Assembly (NCBI GenBank): GCA_944989445.1
Contig: CALYLW010000489.1
Location: forward strand, 310,001 to 374,000
Direction of reading: 5' to 3'
From: Ampullaceana balthica
Taxonomy: Eukaryota; Mollusca; Gastropoda; Lymnaeidae
DNA: 64,000 nt
A model generated the notes under the pieces. The model was not told the DNA's origin. It did not search any database and worked only from the letters and a program-made list of their open reading frames with translations. Below are positions 38,160 to 49,714 of the stretch, one piece after another. The position numbers and the translations under genes are program-made. Position 1 is the stretch's first letter, and every line of letters starts with the position of its first letter.

Positions 38160-38642
38160 AAAACCCCGTAAAAAACAAGTTTTTGACTATAAATCCTTTA
38201 TGTACGAGACATAACTAAAATAATGTTCATTATAATACGCAGCGCACGACATTCCAAATATCCAAAATTTTAGTTATGTCTCGTAAAACATGCTTAAAAT
38301 AATGCGCACAGATCGGGAACATATTTTTAAAAATTATCGTCCATGTAATACGCACCGAATCGCGCAACAGGAAAGTATTAAAAAGGTTGTTCAATATAAT
38401 ACGGGCCGCGATACTCTATCTCAAAAAATAACATGATACATAGAGATAAATAAAATAATCTAAAAATTCAATAATTTAATTACAATACATGCCATCGTTT
38501 TTATCATCGGCACGAAACTGCCTGCAAAATTTCAGCTCTCTAGCTTACGAGGAAGGGGGTTAAAAATCGAGCTAAAGTTTTTTCAACAAACAAGCAAGCA
38601 ACCAAACAGACACCACGAGTTAATATAAAGGATTTTAAAACA
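38160..38642 (+). mobile_element. MITE family B, copy 1
   Basis: It starts with AAACCCCGTAAAAAACAAGT then TTTTGACTATAAATCCTTTA and ends with ACGAGTTAATATAAAGGATT. The terminal TAAATCCTTTAT and ATAAAGGATTTA are inverted. The interior repeats ATAATACGC-type motifs three times. No coding capacity. Related copies lie at 44815-45330 (inverted) and 54785-55215 (diverged). Confidence 0.75.
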
Positions 38643-39127
38643 AACTTGCTGAGTTGAAGTCTGGAATCTGTCAGCTACAGACATTACTTTCTGCTTTCAG
38701 CAAAGAATGTGAAGTCTGAAGCAAGTTATGTCATCGCTTGGAATATTTTGCTGGTGCTTAACAACCTGATTCTGATGGGGACTTTATTAAGTATAATATT
38801 GAGGAAGTTATTTCAATAGTATATACCAATAATTCCAGACAGATGACACAAATGTCCTTGACTCATTGTACGCCACAGTCAAGGTCATAAAATCAAAGTA
38901 ACGAGCGTTAATTAACTAGTAGCCAGCATGTGACAGAACTTATTCCAACAAATACTAGCTACCAATTAGATTTTTTTAAATTTGCTAGTACAAAAGCTTC
39001 TCAGCAGAATCATAATAATTTACAATAACTATAGTTAAGAGTCTATGTGCAGTGTTTTTGGATTCATACATTTTACGTATTTAATATATATATATATATT
39101 TCTTAATTGTGTAACCGTAATGCAAAT
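38643..39127. other. Spacer, no gene seen
   Basis: AT-rich DNA with nothing recognised beyond a short (TA)n run near 39086. Confidence 0.45.
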
Positions 39128-41104
39128 ATTTCTTCAATTTACGGCCAGGGTTAAAACAATTCGTCAATTTACGGCTAGGGTTAAAACAATTCGTCAATTT
39201 ACGGCTAGGGTTAAAACAATTCGTCAATTTACGGCTAGGGTTAAACAATTCGTCAATTTACGGCTAGGGTTAAAACAATTCGTCAATTTACGGCTAGGGT
39301 TAAAACAATTCGTCAATTTACGGCTAGGGTTAAAACAATTCGTCAATTTACGGCTAGGGTTAAACAATTCGTCAATTTACGGCTAGGGTTAAAACAATTC
39401 GTCAATTTACGGCTAGGGTTAAAACAATTCGTCAATTTACGGCTAGGGTTAAAACAATTCGTCAATTTACGGCTAGGGTTAAAACAATTCGTCAATTTAC
39501 GGCTAGGGTTAAAACAATTCGTCAATTTACGGCTAGGGTTAAAACAATTCGTCAATTTACGGCTAGGGTTAAAACAATTCGTCAATTTACGGCTAGGGTT
39601 AAAACAATTCGTCAATTTACGGCTAGGGTTAAACAATTCGTCAATTTGCGGCTAGGGTTAAACAATTCGTCAATTTACGGCTAGGGTTAAAACAATTCGT
39701 CAATTTACGGCTAGGGTTAAAACAATTCGTCAATTTACGGCTAGGGTTAAAACAATTCGTCAATTTACGGCTAGGGTTAAACAATTCGTCAATTTACGGC
39801 TAGGGTTAAAACAATTCGTCAATTTACGGCTAGGGTTAAAACAATTCGTCAATTTACGGCTAGGGTTAAAACAATTCGTCAATTTACGGCTAGGGTTAAA
39901 ACAATTCGTCAATTTACGGCTAGGGTTAAAACAATTCGTCAATTTACGGCTAGGGTTAAAACAATTCGTCAATTTACGGCTAGGGTTAAACAATTCGTCA
40001 ATTTACGGCTAGGGTTAAAACAATTCGTCAATTTACGGCTAGGGTTAAAACAATTCGTCAATTTACGGCTAGGGTTAAAACAATTCGTCAATTTACGGCT
40101 AGGGTTAAACAATTCGTCAATTTACGGCTAGGGTTAAAACAATTCGTCAATTTACGGCTAGGGTTAAAACAATTCGTCAATTTACGGCTAGGGTTAAAAC
40201 AATTCGTCAATTTACGGCTAGGGTTAAAACAATTCGTCAATTTACGGCTAGGGTTAAAACAATTCGTCAATTTACGGCTAGGGTTAAAACAATTCGTCAA
40301 TTTACGGCTAGGGTTAAAACAATTCGTCAATTTACGGCTAGGGTTAAAACAATTCGTCAATTTACGGCTAGGGTTAAAACAATTCGTCAATTTACGGCTA
40401 GGGTTAAAACAATTCGTCAATTTACGGCTAGGGTTAAAACAATTCGTCAATTTACGGCTAGGGTTAAAACAATTCGTCAATTTACGGCTAGGGTTAAAAC
40501 AATTCGTCAATTTACGGCTAGGGTTAAACAATTCGTCAATTTACGGCTAGGGTTAAAACAATTCGTCAATTTACGGCTAGGGTTAAAACAATTCGTCAAT
40601 TTACGGCTAGGGTTAAAACAATTCGTCAATTTACGGCTAGGGTTAAAACAATTCGTCAATTTACGGCTAGGGTTAAACAATTCGTCAATTTACGGCTAGG
40701 GTTAAAACAATCCGTCAATTTACGGCTAGGGTTAAAACAATTCGTCAATTTACGGCTAGGGTTAAAACAATTCGTCAATTTACGGCTAGGGTTAAAACAA
40801 TTCGTCAATTTACGGCTAGGGTTAAAACAATTCGTCAATTTACGGCTAGGGTTAAAACAATTCGTCAATTTACGGCTAGGGTTAAAACAATTCGTCAATT
40901 TACGGCTAGGGTTAAAACAATTCGTCAATTTATGGCTAGGGTTAAAACCATTCGTCAATTTACGGCTAGGGTTAAAACAATTCGTCAATTTACGGCTAGG
41001 GTTAAAACCATTCGTCAATTTACGGCTAGGGTTAAAACAATTCGTCAATTTACGGCTAGGGTTAAAACCATTCGTCAATTTACGGCTAGGGTTAAAACAA
41101 TTGG
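39128..41104. repeat. 30-bp tandem array with 29-bp variants, about 66 units
   Basis: The unit is GGCTAGGGTTAAAACAATTC then GTCAATTTAC. About nine units have three A instead of four (29 bp) and shift the frame. Near the right end several units read AAAACCATTCG. Each unit contains TAGGGTTA, which is an 8-base stretch of the metazoan telomere repeat. The long frames on the minus strand are artefacts. Confidence 0.98.
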
Positions 41105-41223
41105 GCTTAATAGATAGAGGTTTAAAAACCACATTTTTATAAGGGGAATAAAAAGAAGAAAATAATTTAAAACTTGTAAGTTCAAGAACTTTTATTTAAT
41201 ATGACTAAAAACGTGGGGCGGGC

Positions 41224-43990
41224 CAGCGGCGTAGCGTGGGTATGTGCCGCCCGGGCAGAAACCAAATTTGCCACCCACTCCCCCCCCCCGAAAAATATGT
41301 TAAAGATATAAAGTAAATAAAAATAATTGGAAAGTAATAATAAGAACACTATATATTTTTATGTTTAAAAAAGGCTTCATTTCTTCAATGAAATAGCAGT
41401 TTTATGTTTTTCCTCATGGCTTAATCTTTCATATATCAATGTTTTCAGCCATGGCATGCTCAATAGCCAAAACAGCAATAGATTAGACAATTTTGGTGTA
41501 TTCGTAATTAATTTTTCATTATTAATTTTTTTGAGAAGTCTTTTTAAAACCTTGCATTACTTAAGACATTGCTTACAATGTTCGAATTAATTATATTATT
41601 TTAGACAGGGTAACTTCGAGCCTAAATATCTTTATAAACTTAAATAAACCACCTAGTCTTCAATTCATTATTTTTTTTCTATTCATGGGGTTAAAATATT
41701 CTTTGCCTGACTATGTCATGTGGATATTTTGAATACTCTAATTTGAAGAAAAAAATTCAAATTCCAGTAGATTAGCTGGTGTACGAAAATCATGTCTGTT
41801 TTCTAAATTCTATATAACTGCCAAAGCCTCACACGAATTTATACACTAATCTCATCTTATGAAGAAACCAAATTTCTTCTTAACTGTTATTCTACATAGC
41901 ATGGATACATACATATTTGCTTCGATCACCAAAAATTTCTATTCTGTTCTTTGATTGGAAGGTTCGATTAAAATGATGAGGTCTCCACATAAAATTTTAT
42001 CAAATGTCAAAGCATCCCTTAAGTATTCCATTCCATTAGTTCTATGTGAGTAGCCACTGCTAAGAAATTTTTTGTTGAGCACTATACGTTTGTAAAGAAT
42101 TTCGGGACATTTTTTTATATAACTTTGAAAATATAAAGATTTCATTGAGACTAGCAAAGTTCCTGCGTCTGTTCGTGTGTTGAGTTTTTTGTCTGCATCT
42201 TTCAGTTCTATAGCTTACAAAGTAACCTCAAAATGGCTCCATGGTATATTCACTATTTTGTATCCTGAAGTCTGAATGCCTTGCTTGTAGAAGCAATTAG
42301 GTATTTCCAACAGTGTATGGACTTGGAAAAGAATGCGTAACAACGCTCAAGTGTACTAAAATAGTTGGAGAATTCGTTTCAGTTGGAGTATCATGTTAAC
42401 AAATTAGGTTTAACTGTTTGAACGAGTTTGACATGAGATTTTATGTTTTTCCGCCTTTGTTGAACTCTTGTATACTTTCCAGCTCTTAATAAGTATTAAC
42501 ACACTTTGGGCCTGTGCAGTCCATTATTTTAAGATCATCATTTATTCAAAATCATTTCAGAAATGTCGTAAGCAGATTCACTTTTGCTTGAATAAAATCT
42601 TTGAAAGATTCTACAGCGACTACTTTTTGATTTTCAATCTTTACATATCACACAACTGGACTTGTTTGATCCTTATGTCAAATATATGAAGAGCTATCAA
42701 ATACAATGGAACAATATTTGGTATCTTGTTATTGAAGAAAGATGATTTTTCGTGAACTGTATCTCCTAAAATTGCTATGAGCTCAGTTTGAATTTTAGAT
42801 GACACATTTTTTTACCCCTATTCTCACACTGTTCTTGGAGTGCTCGAACGCAAGCTAATGCATTATTTCCAGAATATTGCCTTTATTTGCAACAGTATTG
42901 CCCTCTCTGTGACCTCAAAAAGTCGCATTCAATTTCGCCAGGATTTAATAATGTCAAATATTCTAACAAGAATTTCTTGCCACTTTGTTTTCTCTTTTAC
43001 AACAACTAATTGTCGGTCTTTATTAATAGTCTATTCTTTTTTATCCAATTTCTGATTCCTTCCATTTGCAAAAAAACTTGGTAATGTTGAGCACTTATTG
43101 AGTACTTATCTTGGCTTTTCTTTTATTAAAATTTATTTTCACGTTTTAACAATTAGCTAATTAACAACAAGTAATTTGCAGCCAAAAAAAAATTTATTTT
43201 TTTAAAATTAAAAATTCTTTGTATTTAATTTATTTGTCCCAAGTGTTAATTCCACTAGATAAGCAATTGTTTCCATAGTACTGTTCATGTCACAAAACAA
43301 ACGACATTAAAATTAAAATAAGCCATATAAATACGCCAACAATTTTTTCCAGTAGTTCACTTACTTAAAATCAAACTTGAATCAATTATATATACCAGCA
43401 CATTATTGTCATACTGTCAGTCCCTATGTTTTCCATCTCAGTAACATTAGTATCAGAAGACTTTAGATTTATAATGGTGTTTAAAGTTTTGGCATTAGAA
43501 GCGCTCTCGTATTTTAATATAATTCTTCATTTCGGTTAATTTTTTTTATGTTGGCTTTTCTTTTCTTTTATTAAAATTTATTTTCACTATTTAACAATTA
43601 GCTAATTAACAAAGAGAAATTTGAGGGCGGCTGTCAAATTTTAAGAATCAATGAATTTATCACCACATCAGTGTCATATTATCCTACTAATTTAGCTTCT
43701 GTCTTTTTTTTAAATTACAGTAGTATTAGTATCAGAAGAATTTATATATAATAAGGAGTTTGAAGTCTTTGGCAGTTAAAAACTTTCACATGCTTTTGGA
43801 TAATTCCTTTATTTCTTTTATAATTTCTTATTAGGCTTTTCTTTAATTTCGATTTTAAAAAACTCCTCTTTCTTTTAAAATTTTCATTTTAAGATACTAA
43901 TTAACGACTAGGAATTTGCCGCCCCTGGCAAAGTGCCGCCGGTGCATTTGCCCCCCCCCTGCCCCCTGCCCCCCCCTCGCTACGCCACTG
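41224..43990. mobile_element. Decayed hAT-like transposon with inverted ends
   Basis: The left end is CAGCGGCGTAGCGTGGG. The right end, in reverse complement, is CAGTGGCGTAGCGAGGGGGG. This is a near-perfect terminal inverted repeat of hAT type (CAGNGGCGTAGC). Flanking octamers GGGCGGGC (41216) and GGGCAGAC (43991) agree at 6 of 8 positions, consistent with an eroded 8-bp target duplication. The interior is AT-rich with only short frames (for example 41939-42157 on minus), none of which I can assign. The right third contains three imperfect copies of a sequence with AAAATTTATTTTCAC and AACAATTAGCTAATTAAC. Confidence 0.75.
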
Positions 43991-44814
43991 GGGCAGACGC
44001 TTATGAGGTGTTTGGTATAAAAATTAAAGATTTATAATTTAGAAGGAAAAAAAGAGATCTGTAAGTGAGAGAATGAGTGAACTGCATATGTAAAACTCTA
44101 GCTAGAATTGACTCATGTACCCATGGGCGTCGCTAGGAATTTTTTCCATTTGGGGGGGGGGATTTTTTTACAGCCTCAAAAAAAAATAACGAAAAGTAGA
44201 ACATTCGCGGGATTTCGAAATACCGTTATTAGAAGATTTTGGGGCGTCTGCAGCATCTGAACTATCATTGGCATTGAGGACAACAGTACAAGTTCAACAG
44301 CCAGACACAACTGAAGCAACTGTTTCTAATTTGATCGTCGCTGTCACTTCTTCATTTCCTAATTTGGATATTAGATGGCATGTCTTGACACACGACCTTT
44401 CAAATGAGTTGACATGGCAGCTGATTCGTGATTGTTGGACCCCTGATAAAAAGTATGATTTTAGAGCTGACAGTGATGGAAACATGGTTTTAACATATGC
44501 ATGGTTAATAGACTATTCACCGTGGCTTGCATACTCGCAAAGGTTAAAAGGTCCCTTTTGGAAATATTGCGTGATGTTCCGCAAAACGTAATTAGAGGAG
44601 TTCAGTGGGCATTCGTCATCAAACCATGCACAAAGTATAAAGCTTTCAACGAAGATGCACGTAGCCACAAGCAAAGCACATGACACAAAGGCTCTGATAT
44701 AGATGCAAGCCATTTTGTTGCATTATTAGAAACCAAAGCAGTTTCTAAAGATGAGCAGTTGAGCTCATCATTTAGAAGACAAATTCAAGAAAATCGCAAC
44801 AAATTGGGTCCCAT

Positions 44815-45330
44815 CATTTTTAAATCCTTTATATTAACTCGTGGTGTCTGCGTGCACCCTTGATTGCTTGTCGCCATAACTTTGGATCGATTTTTAACCC
44901 ACTTTCTCGTAAGCTAGGGAGCTGAAATTTAGCAGGCAGTTTGGTGGCGATAATAAAACTATGTATCAAAATTTCAGATCGATCGCATGTACCGTAATTA
45001 AATTATTGATTTATTAGATTATTTTATTGATCTCTTTTTTTCTCTATGTATCATGTTATTTTTTTAGATAGAGTGTCGCGGTGCGTATTATATTGAACAA
45101 CCTTTCTGTCGCGCAATAAGGTGCGTATTTTACTGACAACACTTTTTATAAACATATTCCTGATTGGTGCGCATTATATTAAACATGTTTTACGACACAA
45201 CTACAATTTTTTTATTGTTGGATGGTCTTGCGCTGCGAATTATAATGAACATTCTTTTAGTTACGTCTCGTACATAAAGGATTTATAGTCAAAAACTTGT
45301 TTTTTTACGTTTTTAAAAATTACATCCTAT
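44815..45330 (-). mobile_element. MITE family B, copy 2, nested in the hAT element
   Basis: This is the reverse complement of the copy at 38160-38642. It starts AAATCCTTTATATTAACTCG and ends at AAAAACTTGTTTTTTTACG. The ATGTATCATGTTATTTTTTT and GGTGCGTATTATATTGAACA blocks also match. It sits between two parts of the transposase that are contiguous in related hAT proteins, so it inserted after the hAT element arrived. Confidence 0.8.
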
Positions 45331-46499
45331 TTTGCGGCATGCATGATTTAGTACTTCGTCGAATATAATCAAATTCTGGTAATTTTTATGACCTGTTAGA
45401 GTTTTGTGTTGAATCTGGAGATGAAGTTCTTGGTAATCATTTGTCAATTTGTTCTTGTAGTGCTAAGTATATCTCGGCAACTACGCAAAACACTATAATC
45501 GAAATTTGTGGGTCTCTCTTGCGTGAAGACATTGTTCGTGACGCAAATAATTCAGTTACATTTTCTATATTTGTCGACGAGACAACTGACATTTCAGGCA
45601 TTAAGCAGATGTCACTTGGTGTTAGATTTGTCAAAGAACAAAATGGAAAAATGATGGTCACAGAAGAATTCCTGGGATATATTCCAATTGTTAATAGAAC
45701 AGCTGAAGGTTTAGCCAATTCAATCATTACTAATTCATTAGAATTTTGATTAGATATGACAAAGCTTGTTTGGTCAAGTATACGACGAATGTTCTACAAT
45801 GGCAGGTAAAGAAGGAGGAGTCCAAGCAATAATTCGAAAAAAAATCCCCAAAAGAAGCATTTTTACATTGCAGTTCTCATAAACTAAATCTTGTCGTGAA
45901 TGTTTTACATAATGTGAATGCTGTACGAAACACAATAGGAACAATTATTAAAGTCAATTATAGTGTTTTTCCGAGAAAGTAATCAGCGAAGAAAACTAAT
46001 TCCAATTGTTCCTTTATATGTGAAACTAGATGGACACATAAATATAAAATCTTACAGATTTTCGCTGAAAATGTGACAGAAATTGTTAAACAACTGGAAT
46101 ATTTAGAACAATCTGAAAAAAGCCAGCAAGTTGCACATCAGTTACTTTGTGCTGTAAGAACTCCTACATTTGTTGTTTGTTTAGTTATCATACAAAAATA
46201 TTCATCAAAGCTAGAAGCTGTGACCCAAAATTGCAGTCAGTGCATTTAGTTTTACTGGCAGTACAAAAATACATTAGGTGTATTGTTGACTACATTAGCT
46301 GTTGATCGACAGAATTGTGTTGAGAGGTATAAGGAAATTTTAGAGGTTTGTCAGGGGTATGAGAATCCCTGTGAGTGAATTCTTTGTGACTCTGTGAACA
46401 CTAGTCACGAGAATAAGGTTTTTAGTGAACTGTTGGTCACATAATGTGTGACCAGAGGACACGCCAGAGTCAGTTGAGACCAATTGGCAGAGAGTTGTG

Positions 46500-46616
46500 T
46501 AGTGCAGACCGGTCGGGGTAGACCGGGTGGGGCAGACCGGGCGGGGCAGACCGGGTGGGGCAGACCGGGCGGGGCAGACCGGGTGGGGCAGACCGGTCTG
46601 GGCAGACCGGGCGGTT
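46500..46616. repeat. 14-bp array GGGCAGACCGGGCG, about 8 units
   Basis: Alternating GGGCAGACCGGGTG and GGGCAGACCGGGCG. Strongly G-rich on the plus strand. Confidence 0.93.
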
Positions 46617-46661
46617 GCAGTGAGACAAGAGTTGCGGTTGTAATGTCGCCTAGAAGCGGTC

Positions 46662-46840
46662 GGGTTTGGACCGAGGGCATGCTTGTGAAGAAACTATAGT
46701 GCCGGACTGTGCGTACAGCCAGTTTGGACCGAGGGCATGCTCGTGAAGAAACTATAGTGCCGGACTGTGCGTACAGCCAGTTTGGACCGAGGGCATGCTC
46801 GTGAAGAAACTATAGTGCCGGGTTGTGCGTACAGCCAGTT
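46662..46840. repeat. 58-bp direct repeat, 3 units
   Basis: The unit starts GTTTGGACCGAGGGCATGCT and ends GTGCGTACAGCCA. The copies are almost identical. A TATAAAAG lies just downstream. Confidence 0.95.
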
Positions 46841-47805
46841 GTATAAAAGTGTATTTGCTGTCGAGGCAGGACAGCCAGTTTGTACACAGTAGAATAAACA
46901 TTGACTTGTTACATAGACTTGCGTCATCTCTCGAGTGCTGCATGTAAGCGGAGAGCAAGGCAACAATCCACATAACATCGAGACCTAACAACGTACAAAA
47001 GGTGTCGCAGACGACATTGGTGTCGACATTCAACCTCCACGACAAGCTTGGAAGACAAATGAACAGGGAAAATCCAAAAGTTGATTTGCCTGAGGATTAT
47101 TTTAGAATAACTGTTTTTATACTCTACCTTGATTCTATTATATCATCGCTGGAAAATCATTTTTGTGTAGAAAATAAACCAAAATTTTCCCTTTTAGTTG
47201 TCCATCCCTTTTTGATGACAAAACTACAAAGACTCGCATTTAAGGATCAAGCCACGGCTATTGCTGAATATCGAGAATAGCGTGCACAATCGAGAGATCA
47301 TCTAGTCTCTAAGACGAGTAAAAACGTGGCTACGCTCAACAACTGGTGATGATCGTTTATCTGGTCTTTGTATGATGGGTATCCACAGAAAAAGAATATC
47401 CGAAAACAAGGAAAAATGTAAAGAAAATGTTATCAATCGATTTGAACAAATACCATGTTGTTTACAATTTTTATTCCAGAATAAATAGTTTAAAATTACA
47501 ATATTATCGATGTATCATATCAGTGTGATTTATAATTTTATACTTTATTTTATTAGTACAGTATAGTAACTGTAACTGTTTGACACTAAAACCATTATTT
47601 TAAAATTACAATAATGTAATGAGTTATACTTGCAGATTTAATTCTTTGTAATGCATGATATATGTACATTGTCTTCAATGTAATACACTTCCAGGAAATT
47701 TAGCTCAGTTTTATTGTAACAACCTTATGAATTGTTTTCTAAATTTAAAGGGGGGGGGGCAAATGCCTCCCTTGCCCCCCTTGCCTACGTTCATTCTGAT
47801 GTACC

Positions 47806-48044
47806 ATGGTATGAATTTTATCTAACGTTTGTCAAAGAGGGCGTCTGGAGTGAAGGTTGGAAGAGGCTACAGAAAGAAGAGCAAGGAGAAAGGCCAAAAC
47901 ATTGGGAAGCACAGAGCTCGTGTGCAAAAGCTGCTGTTAAGACTGTCACTCAAAGATAGGACTGCACAGCCACACGAGGAACTGCAACCCAACCCAACGG
48001 TGATGGACCATCGTCTCTCGAGATGGAAGGATGGCTATTAGATC
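47806..48044. other. Spacer with unassigned short frames
   Basis: Two overlapping plus-strand frames (47732-47959 and 47829-48041) encode basic, Lys/Glu-rich peptides that I do not recognise. Confidence 0.3.
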
Positions 48045-48300
48045 TTATCTAAGGTACTCTAGCTAGAATTGACTTCTGTACCATGGTATATATGTTATCT
48101 AAGGTACTCTAGCTAGAATTGACTTCTGTACCATGGTATATATGTTATCTAAGGTACTCTAGCTAGAATTGACTTCTGTACCATGGTATATATGTTATCT
48201 AAGGTACTCTAGCTAGAATTGACTTCTGTACCATGGTATATAAGTTATCTAAGGAACTATAGCTAGAATTCACACCTGTACCATGGTATGTATGTTATCT
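48045..48300. repeat. 50-bp tandem array, 5 units
   Basis: The unit is TTATCTAAGGTACTCTAGCT then AGAATTGACTTCTGTACCAT then GGTATATATG. The last unit is diverged. DNA flanking the hAT element at 44097-44121 and 47799-47815 matches the same unit. Confidence 0.95.
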
Positions 48301-48312
48301 AAGGGAGCTAAC

Positions 48313-48520
48313 GTTCCAAAAGTCAGCCACAGCTCAATATGTCCAAAAGTCAGCCACAGCTCAATATGTCCAAAAGTCAGCCACAGCTCAATATGTCCAA
48401 AAGTCAGCCACAGCTCAATATGTCCAAAAGTCAGCCACAGCTCAATATGTCCAAAAGTCAGCCACAGCTCAATATGTCCAAAAGTCAGCCACAGCTCAAT
48501 ATGTCCAATATGTCCAATAT
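48313..48520. repeat. 27-bp tandem array, 7 units
   Basis: The unit is TCCAAAAGTCAGCCACAGCT then CAATATG. Nearly perfect copies. The 27-bp period keeps two plus-strand frames open without indicating a gene. Confidence 0.95.
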
Positions 48521-48557
48521 TTATTTAATATCAAACTACAATCACGGCATCATACTC

Positions 48558-48690
48558 AACGTTCAGGTTATCAACATCAAACCGACAAAATCATCATTCG
48601 TGAATTACGTCATTAATGATGGCATCAACATCAAACCGACAACATCACCATTCGTGAATTACGTCATTAATGATGGCATCAACATCACAC
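48558..48690. repeat. 54-bp direct repeat, 2.3 copies
   Basis: AACATCAAACCGACAACATC then ACCATTCGTGAATTACGTCA then TTAATGATGGCATC. Confidence 0.9.
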
Positions 48691-49465
48691 AATGAACACG
48701 TGACCAGGCACAGATTTAGTAACAGGATACCAGTGTGAGCGGACGTCGTGTGAACACCACTTTTAACACCAACATCGTTTCAGGGGGAGTTAAAATTGTA
48801 CGATCGGCAAACGAAGACGATAAAATATTCAAATGTTCCTAGCGGACAGTTTAACTTGTTTAGTGACCCTTGTTTTTTTACAATTGAGATTTAAAATATT
48901 CAAGAATATCGTCACGAAGACAAACCCGATTTCAATTAGTTTTATCAACATTTCTGCGACCAATAATTGATTACACATCGATTGGCTGAGGTGCTAGAGT
49001 CAATAGATATTACTGCCTGTGTTTAAGTGTAACATAACAGCTACAAAGGAGCGCGAGGTTTGCGTTACAGACTGTAACTATGCAGACCAAACTTTATTAA
49101 TGTCATGCTACACCACGAATTAAATCATTACTTTTGGATGATGTTGGGTTTGCTGGGGAGGGGATGGGCTTGTTTACCACCCATCACCATCCGACAAATG
49201 TCAATTTGAGAAGAAAATGTTTAATAGGGGGTGATAACTCAGATGATCGCGTCATTGCCTTTTTCAGAAATCTTCAGATGTGATTTTTAAAAATAATATT
49301 TTGATTTTAAAACAACTTTTGTGTGACTCCCATCATCTGTGCCTGGTAGATACCCCCGCCATTTTTTTCTTCTTCACACACGAGTGTAAAAGATTTCCCA
49401 GCGAACATGTTCACCATTTACAAACATCCATTGAGTCAGTCAATGTGTAACACCACGCATGATAG
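48691..49465. other. Unique spacer, no gene seen
   Basis: No supported coding content or clear repeat. Confidence 0.5.
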
Positions 49466-49634
49466 CAGAGGCGTCACTAGGGTTGGTGTCACCCGGTTCT
49501 GTAGGTCATGGTGTCACCCCCTCACGCCTTACCTCAAAGACCTTCTACTTGTCTGCCAGTTCCAAACAAAGGGAACATACAGAATTTTACATTTTCGTGT
49601 CAGCCCGCACCCTACCCCCCTTGTGACGCTTCTG
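49466..49634. mobile_element. Short hAT-like MITE, 169 bp
   Basis: The left end is CAGAGGCGTCACTAGGG. The right end, in reverse complement, is CAGAAGCGTCACAAGGGGGG, a 13-of-15 inverted match of hAT type. Flanking octamers CATGATAG and CATAATGG agree at 6 of 8 positions, as expected for an aged 8-bp target duplication. No coding capacity. Confidence 0.7.
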
Positions 49635-49714
49635 CATAATGGAAACTTTTATAGATTCTACGCCTCTCACCCATTAACGTACAAACAGTGAAAAGATGGT
49701 TTTGTTTTGTGAGA

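Larger units (their letters stand above)
46265..46995 (+). mobile_element. LTR-like insertion in the hAT transposase
   Basis: It separates two parts of the same transposase. GTACAAAA occurs on both sides (about 46261 and 46991) and may be the duplicated target. It carries a 14-bp G-rich array (46500-46615), a triplicated 58-bp unit (46662-46840), a TATAAAAG box near 46843 and an AATAAA at 46893. This promoter-then-polyadenylation order resembles a solo LTR, but I could not find clean TG...CA ends. It could be another non-autonomous element. Confidence 0.5.
44268..47465 (+). pseudogene. hAT transposase, TTF zinc-finger/ZMYM-like, broken
   Basis: Pieces of one protein appear in order. The TTF-type zinc-finger region has WLAYSQRLKGPFWKYCVMF, then after a frameshift GVQWAFVIKPCTKYKAFN and ARSHKQS. 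RRQIQENRNKLGPI follows, and then the MITE insertion. Next come DLLEFCVESGDEVLGNHL and FSIFVDETTDISGIKQ with the catalytic-region DETTDIS motif (45441-45749). After a further frameshift near 45740 comes the HCSSHKLNLVVNV CxxH block. After the second insertion the C-terminal half resumes (47002-47280, LPEDYFRITVF). A last frameshift leads to the dimerisation motif VKTWLRSTTGDDRLSGLCM near 47320-47365. At least three frameshifts and two insertions make this a dead gene. Confidence 0.85.
44122..47798 (+). mobile_element. hAT transposon with TTF-type zinc finger, interrupted by nested insertions
   Basis: Flanked by ATGTACC at 44115-44121 and 47799-47805, with a further 7-of-8 agreement over the octamer (CATGTACC against GATGTACC). 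The left end is CATGGGCGTCGCTAGG; the right end, in reverse complement, is CAGAATGAACGTAGGCAAGG, so the termini share a hAT-like pattern. Inside is a plus-strand transposase in pieces, split by MITE family B (44815-45330) and by an LTR-like insertion (about 46265-46995). It is 3677 bp with the insertions. Confidence 0.85.

Noticed and set aside
39343..41132. FNPSRKLTNC repeat proteins on minus
   Set aside because: Product of the 30-bp satellite, reset by the 29-bp units; no unique coding sequence around it.
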